Below, piece after piece: positions 7,818 to 17,461 of a stretch of 64,000 nucleotides of DNA. This stretch comes from Runella sp. SP2 (GTDB taxonomy: Bacteria > Bacteroidota > Bacteroidia > Cytophagales > Spirosomataceae). A program made the position numbers and the translations under genes. The DNA is taken from NCBI RefSeq assembly GCF_003711225.1, contig NZ_CP031030.1, positions 2,356,001 through 2,420,000 on the forward strand. The letters run 5' to 3'. The notes beneath the pieces were generated by a model. The model searched no databases. It had not been told where the DNA came from and was given only the letters and a program-made list of their open reading frames with translations. Within the stretch, counting starts at the first letter, position 1. The number at the start of each line of letters is the position of its first letter.

Positions 7818-10800
7818 TTAGAACGTCAACGTGATGTTACCTCCCATGTAACGAACTGAAGGCGACGTCAACTGCGTATCGTCTGCTTTGTCGGGGTCAG
7901 CAAAACGGAAAGCTTTTGTCCACATCCATACGTTTTGGCCTGTCAAAGAAATAGAACCAGAACGTGCTCCGAGCAACTTGGCGATGTTTGAAGGAAGGTT
8001 ATAACCCAACGACACCTCTCTGAGTTTGAAGAACGTAGCATCGGTGATACCGCGAGTACCGTCGCCGTACGAGCGAGCGTAATCTTGGTACGATACTTTG
8101 GCTTCGTTTGGAGCAAATACGCGCGTGTCATTGGTAATATTACCAAAGCTATCAAACGTTACGGCACCCGACTTCACAATCACTCCTTGTCCTACGAACG
8201 ATTTGTTTTTGTTAACCACTTCGTCGTATCTCCATTGGTTGTCTGAATCTGGATGCGCACCCGTATCCCACATTTTGTACGAAGTATAGTTGTTCAACAC
8301 TCCACCTACGCGGCCGTCGAAGTTAACCATCAAATTAAATTGCTTGTACTTGATGGTATTGGCAAAGCCCCACAAGAATTTAGGATCTGTGTAACCACGC
8401 AAGTAGCTATAATCGCTCAACAATGGCAAACCATTGGCACGGTGAATCATGCTTCCAGAAGCTGGGTCGGTCATCCACACACGGTCTGTGTAAACATCCA
8501 TCCGTCCACCTGCCACAGTCCAAGCGTTTTTAGCTGAATTTGGCGCAATTTCTTTGAAATAACGGTGATTGTACGAGTAGTTGGCGGTGGCATCCCATTG
8601 CCAGTCTTTGTTTTTAAGGATGGTTGCATCAAGACTCACTTCCAAACCTCTTCTTACAATTGTCTCATCCCAGTTGATAAGGGTACTGTTAAATCCTGAA
8701 GCGGTAGAAACGTTAGCCAATGTTTGACGATTATAAGTGTATTTGTTGAAGTACGCTACGTCCAGTTTCAAACGTTTTTTCAAGAAATACGCCGCCGTTC
8801 CCACTTCCCACGTACGGTTAGTTTCTGGAAGGATGTTTTCAGCGTTACGGATGGTCGTCGGGTAAGCTGCTGAGTTAAATGTATTCCACGCACCAATCGT
8901 CGTTCCGTACGTTTGGTTGGTAGCATAAATACCCAAATCAGACTTAGAAAGCGTCCAAGAACCACGCAATTTCCAGAAATCTAACCACGAAGGCATTGTA
9001 CCCAACACTTCACTGATCACGAAGCTACCACCCACTGAAGGATAGAAATACGAACGTGAGTTTTTAGGCATGGTTGAGCTCCAGTCGTTACGACCTGTTG
9101 CATCCACGAAAAGCATGTTTTTGTACGAAAGGGTTAATTTACCGTACGCACTATTTACTTGTTTAGCACTTGCACCTACACTTACGTTTGGACGCTCAAC
9201 TGAGTTATTCAACGAATAATACCCTGGAATCAAAATACCACTGCGGGTTGCGCTATACAAGTTGTTGTTTTGCAACGAGTAAACTGCCGCACCTGCCAAA
9301 GCATCAATACCTAAATCACCAAAGTTTTTGTTGTACATGATCAAGGCATCGCCGTTGAAACTATAACCAGTTTGCTTGTTAATCGAATACAAACCTGGGG
9401 TATCCCATCCACGGTTTGAGAGGATGTTTGGTGGATTGCGTTTTGTTTCATCGTTGTTATACAAGTCAAAACCAGGACGAATCACCAAGTTGGCTCCTTC
9501 AAACAATTTATACGTAGCAGTAAGGTTCGCATTCAAACGGTTTTCGTAAACACCCCATACTTTTTCGTGCGCCATAAAATACGGGTTGTCGTACCAAGCC
9601 TTGTAATGCCAGTTTTGCTGAACATCAGGAATCAACCAATAGTTGTCCTTGTAATCGGCCAAACGGTACTCAGGTCCCATCCAAATCAAGATGTTGTACA
9701 TGTAGCCTTGGTCGCTATATCCTGCTCCCATGATTTGGGGAGCATTACGCTTGTTGTAGCCCATTTGGCTCGTCAACTTGAAACGATCGCCCACTTTCAT
9801 CTCACCACTTAGGGTAAAGTTGTAGTTGTTTGAAGTCAAGTTTGGATACTGGCCTTTGTTGAAAACGTGCGTCAACGAGGCACGGAAACTACCATTTTCG
9901 CCCGTTTGTGCCACGCTTACGCTGTTGTTGGTAATCAACCCTGGTACCAAGAAATCATTAAAGTTGTCTTTTCCACTTGATACCAACTCACGCATTTCCA
10001 TCTGCTTGGTAAATGGATTCCATTGGTTTGCCATTTTACCCGCGTCCAATTTTTGTCCCCACACGTAGTCAGTTGGGTCATATACCCCACCAATCCCTGC
10101 GCTGTAAGAACTTTGAACTTCTGGAAGCATCAAGAAACCTGCATTGAACATGTTGTTGGAGTTGACCGTAACGGTAAGTCCTTTGCCTGACGCCCCTTTT
10201 TTGGTCGTGACAATGATGGCACCGCTACCCCCGCGAGAACCGTACAAAGCCGAAGCCGTTGGTCCTTTCAAGACGTCGATGCTTTCGATGTCATCTTGCG
10301 CGATGTTGTTGAGAGAGATGTTATTATAAGGTACACCATCAATTACGAGTAGTGGGGTTTCACCACGCAAGCTGATGGCTGGCATTTGGTTAAACTCCGT
10401 ACTGTTGCGTACCCACAAACCCGACACGCGGCCCGTCAATGACGTACCAACGCTTACTCCCTTTACCGTTTGGAGCGAAGGACCTGATACTTTTTGGACG
10501 GCATAACCTAGCGATTTTTCTTCGCGTTTTACCCCCAAAGCCGTTACCACTACCTCGTTCAAGATTTTGGTATCGGTGGTCATTTTGATAGAGAGTGAAG
10601 TTTGGGTACCTACCACAATTTCTTGAGAAGCGTATCCAATAAAAGAGATAGAAAGGACGGCTTTGTCGCTTTTCACCGAAAGTTTGAACTTACCAGCGGC
10701 GTCCGTAAGCGTACCATTGGTTGTCCCTTTTTCAACGACGTTCACGCCAGGAAGCGCCTCGCCATTTTCATCGGTAATTGTTCCAGTAATGTCTTGTACT

Positions 10801-10958
10801 GCTTTCAGAGTCCCTACTTTGTGTGAGGGTGGGGTGGCAGCATACGCCCCCATCATAGTTGAACTGGTTAATACAGAAAGCGAAAGCATAGAACCCGCTA
10901 CAAATAACAATGGATTCCTGTCTTTCAACAGAATGTGTGATAGTAATGTTTTTCTCAT
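7818..10958 (-). CDS. SusC/RagA-family TonB-linked outer membrane transporter
   Basis: The start is set at MRKTLLSHILLKDR (ATG at 10958), giving 1046 residues with a long signal sequence ending near GAYAATPP. Next comes a carboxypeptidase-regulatory-like domain (QDITGTITDENGEALPGVNVV), then the TonB plug with LNEVVVTALG and SIDVLKGPTASALYGSRGG, then a beta-barrel ending in MGGNITLTF, whose terminal Phe is the usual BAM signal. It imports a SusD-captured nutrient with TonB energy. First gene of a two-gene operon. No dedicated sigma/anti-sigma pair is adjacent. Confidence 0.95.
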   Translation of the reverse strand: MRKTLLSHILLKDRNPLLFVAGSMLSLSVLTSSTMMGAYAATPPSHKVGTLKAVQDITGTITDENGEALPGVNVVEKGTTNGTLTDAAGKFKLSVKSDKAVLSISFIGYASQEIVVGTQTSLSIKMTTDTKILNEVVVTALGVKREEKSLGYAVQKVSGPSLQTVKGVSVGTSLTGRVSGLWVRNSTEFNQMPAISLRGETPLLVIDGVPYNNISLNNIAQDDIESIDVLKGPTASALYGSRGGSGAIIVTTKKGASGKGLTVTVNSNNMFNAGFLMLPEVQSSYSAGIGGVYDPTDYVWGQKLDAGKMANQWNPFTKQMEMRELVSSGKDNFNDFLVPGLITNNSVSVAQTGENGSFRASLTHVFNKGQYPNLTSNNYNFTLSGEMKVGDRFKLTSQMGYNKRNAPQIMGAGYSDQGYMYNILIWMGPEYRLADYKDNYWLIPDVQQNWHYKAWYDNPYFMAHEKVWGVYENRLNANLTATYKLFEGANLVIRPGFDLYNNDETKRNPPNILSNRGWDTPGLYSINKQTGYSFNGDALIMYNKNFGDLGIDALAGAAVYSLQNNNLYSATRSGILIPGYYSLNNSVERPNVSVGASAKQVNSAYGKLTLSYKNMLFVDATGRNDWSSTMPKNSRSYFYPSVGGSFVISEVLGTMPSWLDFWKLRGSWTLSKSDLGIYATNQTYGTTIGAWNTFNSAAYPTTIRNAENILPETNRTWEVGTAAYFLKKRLKLDVAYFNKYTYNRQTLANVSTASGFNSTLINWDETIVRRGLEVSLDATILKNKDWQWDATANYSYNHRYFKEIAPNSAKNAWTVAGGRMDVYTDRVWMTDPASGSMIHRANGLPLLSDYSYLRGYTDPKFLWGFANTIKYKQFNLMVNFDGRVGGVLNNYTSYKMWDTGAHPDSDNQWRYDEVVNKNKSFVGQGVIVKSGAVTFDSFGNITNDTRVFAPNEAKVSYQDYARSYGDGTRGITDATFFKLREVSLGYNLPSNIAKLLGARSGSISLTGQNVWMWTKAFRFADPDKADDTQLTSPSVRYMGGNITLTF

Positions 10959-11524
10959 TTGCTTTTTATTGAGAGTTGGGAAATAAAAAAACAAAAAAAT
11001 ACAATTTCCACGCGTACAACGAGTGGCAAAGAAGGGCAGAAACAGTGTTTGATCAGTTAGTTAATTAAGTTAGTTTGTGAATGATTTATTTAAAATGATG
11101 AGGTTGCCAATATACTATTTCTTTTACATTCGTGAGCAAAAGTGGCGCAAAAATAGTTTAGGCATTCTACACACAAAAGCCAACGTTGTTATCAAAACAT
11201 TAACTCTATTCTACAAAAAGCCCTGTTTTTTAAAAAAAATAAAAGCCACAGTATAGGTAAATTAAACTATAACCCTTTCTTTTTCATCCTCAGTTTTCTA
11301 TTTTTTATTAAAACAAAAAACTATATTTAGGTATATTTTCATTAAATTAAGGCTTAATTGAAGTTATTCAAGAAAATACTTTGTTAGGTGTACGTTTCTT
11401 AAATTTTTGCCAGCAATCCCCAAAGTACATACAGCTTAACAGTAAAAAAAGACTACTTGTAGTATGTTATTTTATTGTTAAATTTCATTTTCAATCTTAA
11501 CCTCTCTCAACCTAATCTAACCTC
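10959..11524. other. AT-rich divergent intergenic region (susC / acylase)
   Basis: This 566-bp stretch separates two divergently transcribed genes. It is strongly AT-rich and holds no open frame of note and no obvious long repeat. One good minus-strand promoter-like pair is described separately. No convincing TAnnTTTG box was found for the plus-strand acylase gene. Confidence 0.6.
11148..11178 (-). promoter_or_regulatory. Candidate Bacteroidota promoter for susCD
   Basis: On the minus strand, TATTTTTG (11155-11148) matches the -7 box TAnnTTTG, and TTTTG (11178-11174) lies 18 bases upstream as a -33 element. It would leave a leader of about 180 bases before the SusC start. Spacing fits the Bacteroidota consensus, but the region is AT-rich and chance matches are possible. 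Confidence 0.4.
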
Positions 11525-13906
11525 GTGAAACGCATCATTCTGCTTTCGTTTAGCCTTTTTTTGGGGCTAGTTGGCTCCCTTTCTGCCCAAGAACTGTCCG
11601 TCAAAGGGTTTAAACAACCCGTCGAGGTCATTCGTGACCGTTGGGGAATTTCGCACATTTATGCCCAAAATGAACACGATTTATTCATGGCACAAGGCTA
11701 CGTAGCCGCATCTGACCGCCTTTTTCAGCTTGAGATTTGGCGACGACAAGCGACGGGTACGGTGGCCGAACTGCTGGGAGAAAAAGAACTTAAACGAGAC
11801 ATTGGCACGCGTTTGTTTAAGTTTCGGGGAAATATAACGACCGAGCTAAACCACTACCACCCCCGTAGTGCACAGATTATCAAGGCATTTGTGGAAGGAA
11901 TTAACGCCTATGTGGGCGAAATGCGACAGCATCCCGAAAAACTTCCGTTTGAATTTAAAGTATTGAACACGCTCCCCGATTTTTGGACGCCCGAAGTTGT
12001 AATCAGTCGGCACCAAGGCTTACTGAGTAACGTCAAAGATGAACTCAACAACGCCCGAATTGTGCACTTGGCAGGCGCCGAAAAGCTCCGAGAATTGCAG
12101 TGGTTTCATCCCGTCCGAAACGCGCAGGAGCCCGATTTGAGTCTTGATAAAGTCATCAAAGGGGAAGAACTGTTTCAACCCATTTTAGAAATGTATGAGG
12201 CTTTTCGGTCGCCGTTGAAATTTACGAAAGAAGACAAACGCACGGGACAAGCCTTCGATTTTGACGCTTGGTACGAAGAAGAAAAGCTCCAAGTGGGTTC
12301 TAACAACTGGATCATCGACGGAAAACACGCTCAAAGTGGCTACCCCATGCTCGCCAACGACCCGCATCGCGCGCAATCGGTGCCAGGGCTTCGGTACTGG
12401 ATTCACCTCAACGCCCCAGGCTGGAACGTGATTGGCGCGGGTGAACCTTCGCTTCCAGGGGTTTCCATTGGTCACAACGACCACGCCGCTTGGGGGCTCA
12501 CCATTTTTGAAACCGACAACGAGGATTTGTACGTCTATGAAACCAATCCGCAAAACCCCAATCAATACAAATACCAAGGGAAGTGGGAATCTTTGAAGAT
12601 AATTCAAGATACTATTAAAGTAGCCAATCAAGCTCCCGTGGTAGTTGCGCTAAAATACACCCGCCACGGCCCCGTGACGTTTGAAGATACCAAAAACCAG
12701 AAATTATATGCCGTAAGAGCGGGTTGGCGCGAAGAAGGTTGTGCTCCCTATTTGGCGAGTTTGCGCATGAACCAAGCCAAAACGTGGGATGAGTTTCGGA
12801 CGGCCTGTTCTTTCAGTCGGATTCCTGGCGAAAACATGATCTATGCTGACCAAAAAGGCAACATTGGCTGGCAAGCCGTTGGGATTTCTCCCATTCGCAA
12901 AAATTGGACTGGTTTAGTTCCCGTCGCTGGGGATGGTCGCTACGAATGGGCAGGTTATTTACCAATTGTGCAACTTCCTCATAAAATTAACCCTTCGGAA
13001 GGCTACGTCGTTACGGCCAACAACAACTTAACGCCCGTTGATTTTCCGTACCGCAATGCCGTTGGTTGGACGTGGGCAAACCCCGTCCGTGCGCACCGCA
13101 TTGAAGAAGTGCTCAATGCAGGCAAACGGATGAACCTTCAGGATTTTGCCACCTTACAAACCGATTATCTTTCCGTTTCTGCCCGTACGCTCGTGCCGCT
13201 TCTCCTGAAAAACCCGACCTACGGTTCGAAAGAAGCCGAACAAGCCAAACAACGGCTGACGCAATGGGATTACCAACTTACCTCCACCTCCATCGCCGCC
13301 GCTATTTATGCCGAATGGGAAACGCAACTCAAACTAGCCATGCACACGTTGATGGTACCCGAAAACATTCGCACGTATTACAAAACCTTGCCCATGAAAC
13401 GAATCGTGGATTGGCTGGTGACGCCAACGTCGGCATTTGGTCAAAACCCCGTGGCAGGCAGGGATGAGTTTTTAAGTAAATCGTTCCAAAAAGCGATTGA
13501 AGCGCTTCAAAAACGACTCGGAAACGATCAAAATCAGTGGCAATATGGCCAACCCAAAAACAAACACATTGCCCTCAAACACGCCCTGAGTGATTTGGTT
13601 AGTGAAGAACAACGGGCAAAAATCAACCTTGGCCCACTTCCGCGCGGTGGCTATGGCGAAACGGTTGGCAATACGGGAGGCCAGTTAAATCAGGAACATG
13701 GTGCTTCTTTCAGGATATTGGTGGACACCGAAAATTGGGATAAAACCTTGGGAATGAACAACCCAGGCCAATCGGGGAATCCCGACGACCCGCATTACCG
13801 CGACTTGTTTGAACTTTGGGCCAAAGACGGTTTTTTCCCCGTTTATTTTTCTAAAGATAAAATCAAAACCATTGCTGACCGAACGTGGACGTTTAAGGCT
13901 CAGTAG
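11525..13906 (+). CDS. Penicillin acylase (S45) family Ntn-hydrolase, exported
   Basis: The protein has 793 residues and begins with a GTG codon; the signal peptide (MKRIILLSFSLFLGLVGSLSAQ) fixes the start. The order is alpha-chain (WGISHIYAQNEHDLFMAQGY), a linker, then GSNNW with Ser259 as the expected N-terminal nucleophile freed by autocleavage, then the beta-chain with NDPH and VTANN. Such enzymes hydrolyse amide bonds in beta-lactams, acyl-homoserine lactones or other N-acyl amides in the periplasm. The substrate cannot be read from sequence; quorum-signal or siderophore acyl cleavage is as likely as penicillin. The epimerase follows 45 bp later on the same strand. Confidence 0.93.
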   Translation: MKRIILLSFSLFLGLVGSLSAQELSVKGFKQPVEVIRDRWGISHIYAQNEHDLFMAQGYVAASDRLFQLEIWRRQATGTVAELLGEKELKRDIGTRLFKFRGNITTELNHYHPRSAQIIKAFVEGINAYVGEMRQHPEKLPFEFKVLNTLPDFWTPEVVISRHQGLLSNVKDELNNARIVHLAGAEKLRELQWFHPVRNAQEPDLSLDKVIKGEELFQPILEMYEAFRSPLKFTKEDKRTGQAFDFDAWYEEEKLQVGSNNWIIDGKHAQSGYPMLANDPHRAQSVPGLRYWIHLNAPGWNVIGAGEPSLPGVSIGHNDHAAWGLTIFETDNEDLYVYETNPQNPNQYKYQGKWESLKIIQDTIKVANQAPVVVALKYTRHGPVTFEDTKNQKLYAVRAGWREEGCAPYLASLRMNQAKTWDEFRTACSFSRIPGENMIYADQKGNIGWQAVGISPIRKNWTGLVPVAGDGRYEWAGYLPIVQLPHKINPSEGYVVTANNNLTPVDFPYRNAVGWTWANPVRAHRIEEVLNAGKRMNLQDFATLQTDYLSVSARTLVPLLLKNPTYGSKEAEQAKQRLTQWDYQLTSTSIAAAIYAEWETQLKLAMHTLMVPENIRTYYKTLPMKRIVDWLVTPTSAFGQNPVAGRDEFLSKSFQKAIEALQKRLGNDQNQWQYGQPKNKHIALKHALSDLVSEEQRAKINLGPLPRGGYGETVGNTGGQLNQEHGASFRILVDTENWDKTLGMNNPGQSGNPDDPHYRDLFELWAKDGFFPVYFSKDKIKTIADRTWTFKAQ

Positions 13907-13951
13907 AAATACGTACTTTTACCCCAAAGTCAGACCGAATCTTACTGTAGA

Positions 13952-15055
13952 ATGAAAATAGTGAATATCGTGGGGGCACGCCCCAATTTTATGAAGGTGG
14001 CACCATTGCACCGAGCCTTTCAAAAACGAAGTAAAATTGAGTCTAAAATTGTCCATACTGGTCAGCACTACGACGCCAAAATGTCGGACGTTTTTTTTAA
14101 TCAACTCGAACTTCCTCAACCTCATTATTTTTTGGGCATTGGCGGCGGAACCCATGCGCAGCAAACCGCCAAAATTATGTTGGAGTTTGAAAAAGTAATG
14201 GAAGCAGAGCAACCCGATTTAGTGCTCGTGGTTGGGGACGTTACTTCTACCATTGCTTGTGCGCTGGTTGCCAGTAAAATGCACGTGCCGATTGCACACG
14301 TAGAAGCGGGTTTGCGCAGTGGCGACCGTCGAATGCCCGAAGAAATCAATCGGATTTTAACGGATAGCATTTCAGATTTACTATTTGTGACCGAACAAGC
14401 GGGAATCGACAACCTAAAACGCGAAGGTGTTCCCGACGAAAAAGTTTATATGGTGGGAAATTGCATGATTGATTCGTTGGTGCATTACCGCCAAAAAGCC
14501 CAACAACTTACAGTTTTGGCTGATTTTGGGGTTACGAAAGGCGAATACGTACTAATGACCATGCACCGCCCCGCCAACGTCGATACGGCCGAAGGACTTT
14601 CGAGTATTTTGCAAATTGTAGCCGATACCGTTAAATACAAAAAAGTCATTTTCCCGATTCACCCAAGAACCCGTTCTAACATCGAGAAGTTTGGGCTGAG
14701 TAACCAGCTTGCCAGCATCGAAGGCATGCTGCTTACCGAGCCGCAAGGGTATTTGGAATTTCTTCATTTGATGGAAAACTCGGCATTGGTCGTGACCGAT
14801 TCGGGCGGAATTCAGGAAGAAACGACGTATTTACAAGTGCCATGCCTGACGTTTCGGGACAGTACCGAACGCCCCGTTACGGTGGAGCTAGGCACCAATC
14901 AGTTGCTCGCCGACTTAACCCCCCAAACGGTTCACGAAAAAGTGGTTGAAATTTTAGAAGGGCGAACTAAAAAAGGACTCATTCCTCCTCTTTGGGACGG
15001 TAACGCCGCCGAACGGATAGCGGATATTCTGAATTCGTTAGCCGTTATTCGTTAA
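13952..15055 (+). CDS. wecB: UDP-N-acetylglucosamine 2-epimerase (non-hydrolysing)
   Basis: The 367-residue protein begins MKIVNIVGARPNFMKVAPL, the diagnostic N-terminus. It contains HTGQHYD, HVEAGLRSGD (substrate loop with catalytic Asp/Glu region), MTMHRPANVD and TDSGGIQEE (UDP-binding GPGTF-type motif). It converts UDP-GlcNAc to UDP-ManNAc in the cytoplasm for surface polysaccharide. No UDP-ManNAc dehydrogenase or glycosyltransferase is nearby, so it appears to be a detached copy. The next feature downstream is a repeat element, not a terminator. Confidence 0.95.
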   Translation: MKIVNIVGARPNFMKVAPLHRAFQKRSKIESKIVHTGQHYDAKMSDVFFNQLELPQPHYFLGIGGGTHAQQTAKIMLEFEKVMEAEQPDLVLVVGDVTSTIACALVASKMHVPIAHVEAGLRSGDRRMPEEINRILTDSISDLLFVTEQAGIDNLKREGVPDEKVYMVGNCMIDSLVHYRQKAQQLTVLADFGVTKGEYVLMTMHRPANVDTAEGLSSILQIVADTVKYKKVIFPIHPRTRSNIEKFGLSNQLASIEGMLLTEPQGYLEFLHLMENSALVVTDSGGIQEETTYLQVPCLTFRDSTERPVTVELGTNQLLADLTPQTVHEKVVEILEGRTKKGLIPPLWDGNAAERIADILNSLAVIR

Positions 15056-15149
15056 CTGTTATTCGTTGTCTGTTAACTGTAAAACACTGCTTTACAAGAA
15101 CACCTAGTAAACATATAATAGAGCTGCATTGGCACTCCAATATGTTTAC

Positions 15150-15361
15150 TAACGCGAACTTTTCAAGATAAGTACTTGGTTTTGTGCCTCATAGAGGCTT
15201 AACATTTGTAGAACAATGAGGGTTCATCCAATCTTGTGTGCCGTAGGTACACCACTTGTAAGCGATGTTGTGTACCTACGGCACACTAAAATAAGAAAAT
15301 AGGTCCTTATAACTACAAAGAGGTAGTGTCTAAAGGCACATTTCTTGAAAAGTTCGCGTTA
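15150..15361. repeat. 212-bp MITE-like element with perfect 19-bp terminal inverted repeats
   Basis: TAACGCGAACTTTTCAAGA (15150-15168) is repeated in inverted orientation at 15343-15361, a perfect 19-bp match. Inside lies a second perfect 17-bp inverted repeat, GTGTGCCGTAGGTACAC (15236-15252) against 15270-15286. There is no open frame. The right end includes the stop codon of the GH13-like gene at 15359. A segment at about 15189-15215 (GCCTC, GAGGC, then TTTGTAGA) resembles the repeat at 18980-19038. No clear target-site duplication is seen. It fits a non-autonomous transposable element or a folded noncoding repeat. Confidence 0.75.
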
Positions 15362-17386
15362 TTTTACTTTCTGATACACTTGGCCGCTGCTCGCAGTGAT
15401 GGTTGAAGCTTCCGTTGGAGGCTCGGTGGCAAAGGCCAATTCATATCCTTTAAGCGGCAAATCATCCAAGGTTACAGTTTGTTCTGCTCCTAAATTCGCG
15501 ACAAAAACGTAAGAATTATCTTCCGCCAATGTCCACGCAATTAGCTTGTTTGTGGCCGTCGCGTCGGGGGGCAACAACCATTTTACAGTTTTTGCATCAA
15601 TCTGCGGCCAGATTGTTTCCGCAAAAAGCCGCAACTCCAACATTTTGGTAAACTGCTCGATATTTTCTCCCCACTCAAACGACCCGTGGGTTACTTTGTC
15701 GGTCTCGGCATCGTCGTGGATTTGAAAAACGTAGAGCTTGGTATATTCTTCGTTTTTGCCCCGTTGCTGGTGCAGATTTCTCACTTCAAAACCTAAACTA
15801 TAATAACTCGGCATATCTGTGAGAAACAGCCCTATAAAGTACCGAACCATATTGCCTGTTCGATAAAACTCATCAAAACGAGGGTCATCTTTGTCGGCCG
15901 TAATGATGGTAAAACTAGGCGCAAATGCCCGCGAACGAAGTAATTGGTCATACAGGCTAAAACGCTCCATAAACGTAGCTTCCCCTACCACCGATGACTG
16001 CAAATCGCCCAAAGTAGCATCGGCACGAATCGCCTCCAAGTGGTCAAATTCATCTCCATAGCCCATTGTATCAGGCGGCGCGATAAACGTTTCGGCATAA
16101 AAAGCAAAATGCTGGGCACCGTGTTTTTGCACATATTCTTTTACCGCCCGCAACGGGTCATAAAAATGATCAGGCTGGGCAGGAACGCCCTCCGCCCGCA
16201 TTTGGACGTGGGCCATATCGCCCCGCATAAAATCAAAATTATACTCCTGCTGACATTCGTAGTATTTGCGCGTAAAATACTGCCACGCCGCCATGTGTGG
16301 ATTCTGAAAATCAAGTTCCCATTGCTGGTTGTCGTTTTTAGAATGATAAAAACGGTAGCGTGTCAACGGCCCAAATACCCGCGACATGTCTTGTGGATGG
16401 TCAAACTCGTATTGGTACCAAGGCGTACCGCGTTCGTCGAGCACAAACTCCTCAGGGTTAATGTGTAACCCACGGTAAGGCGGTGCCATCGTCATGGGTA
16501 AAGTTTCAAACCCACGACCGACCAAGTCTTGCATCAAGGCGAGGCGTCGGTGTAAGCGTTGCTGCTGGTCAAAACCAAAAAGTATTTCTTGTCTTTTTTT
16601 ATCGTGTAAGAAAGGGATGGTTGGGTCAAAAAGTACTTCTTTTCCAAAATTCAACCAAGAGCCATCGGCGGTTCCGTGGTGATGCAAATGTTGCCAAATG
16701 ACCTCTTCTACTTGTTCCCACACGTTTTCTGAATGGTTGACAAGCCGACCGCCATCTCGCTGCACCCACTCAAACAGGCGAGGATGCGTCAACACGATTT
16801 CTGAAAAACGGTCGGTGTGTGGTATCACATCTAACCCAACCGTTTTGCCCATGGCGTGTAGCAAATTTACCACTACTTTGAGTTGTTTCTCGACCGTATC
16901 TAACCACGGAACGGCGCGTTGAAGTTGCCAGCTAAAAAACTCCGTGTTGATATTCCAGCTCACTTTTCCGTACAGACTTCCCACCACTCCAGGCTCCCAA
17001 ATTGGAAGTAGGTGAATAGAATCGTGGAAAGACGGTAAGGTAAGCGCATACCCCACCACGTTCCAGAAGCTTCCAATCGTTCGGACGTTTACGCCCACCA
17101 TGTTGGAAGTCTTTAACCATTGGCTACTTGGCTCATTCGCCCGTGGTGAAGCTATGGTTTCTGTGGGTTGTAGCGCGCGGCCGAGTAGCTCAGTCCCTAA
17201 GCGTTTCTGCAAAATATCTAGCAGTTGAAACGCATCAAATTTGGTAGGCAGGTCAGGTAACAAGCCTGACACAAACGAGGATTTTTTTCGTTCGTAGCTT
17301 GTTAATGAACGGTGATAAGTAGTACGCCAATCTTGCACGTACGCATCACGCGTCAGCGAAGTAGTAGAAGTCAAACTGTTCATCAT
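15359..17386 (-). CDS. Divergent GH13-like (alpha-amylase superfamily) protein
   Basis: The 675-residue cytoplasmic-looking protein has the strand motifs of an alpha-amylase barrel: SIHLLPIWEPG (123-133), GLDVIPHTDR (184-193, region I-like), FDFMRGDMAH (385-393, nucleophile candidate Asp390), FAFYAETF (427-434, acid/base candidate Glu432) and FTIITADKDDP (492-502, region IV-like without the usual His-Asp). A beta-sandwich-like C-terminus follows. Because region IV is unusual, activity and substrate are uncertain; it could be a phosphorylase-like or inactive member. The stop codon lies inside the 15150-15361 inverted-repeat end, so the repeat may have shaped the C-terminus. Confidence 0.65.
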   Translation of the reverse strand: MMNSLTSTTSLTRDAYVQDWRTTYHRSLTSYERKKSSFVSGLLPDLPTKFDAFQLLDILQKRLGTELLGRALQPTETIASPRANEPSSQWLKTSNMVGVNVRTIGSFWNVVGYALTLPSFHDSIHLLPIWEPGVVGSLYGKVSWNINTEFFSWQLQRAVPWLDTVEKQLKVVVNLLHAMGKTVGLDVIPHTDRFSEIVLTHPRLFEWVQRDGGRLVNHSENVWEQVEEVIWQHLHHHGTADGSWLNFGKEVLFDPTIPFLHDKKRQEILFGFDQQQRLHRRLALMQDLVGRGFETLPMTMAPPYRGLHINPEEFVLDERGTPWYQYEFDHPQDMSRVFGPLTRYRFYHSKNDNQQWELDFQNPHMAAWQYFTRKYYECQQEYNFDFMRGDMAHVQMRAEGVPAQPDHFYDPLRAVKEYVQKHGAQHFAFYAETFIAPPDTMGYGDEFDHLEAIRADATLGDLQSSVVGEATFMERFSLYDQLLRSRAFAPSFTIITADKDDPRFDEFYRTGNMVRYFIGLFLTDMPSYYSLGFEVRNLHQQRGKNEEYTKLYVFQIHDDAETDKVTHGSFEWGENIEQFTKMLELRLFAETIWPQIDAKTVKWLLPPDATATNKLIAWTLAEDNSYVFVANLGAEQTVTLDDLPLKGYELAFATEPPTEASTITASSGQVYQKVK

Positions 17387-17461
17387 AGGTCTTTGTAGGT
17401 CAGCAAGGTACTATTTTTTAAGAAAAGGTCATATCTTGTGTTGGAAAAATTAAACAAATGT

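Noticed and set aside
12185-12631. A 148-codon minus-strand frame inside the acylase gene
   Set aside because: It is antisense to strong catalytic-domain coding sequence and has no recognisable domain, so it is a shadow frame.
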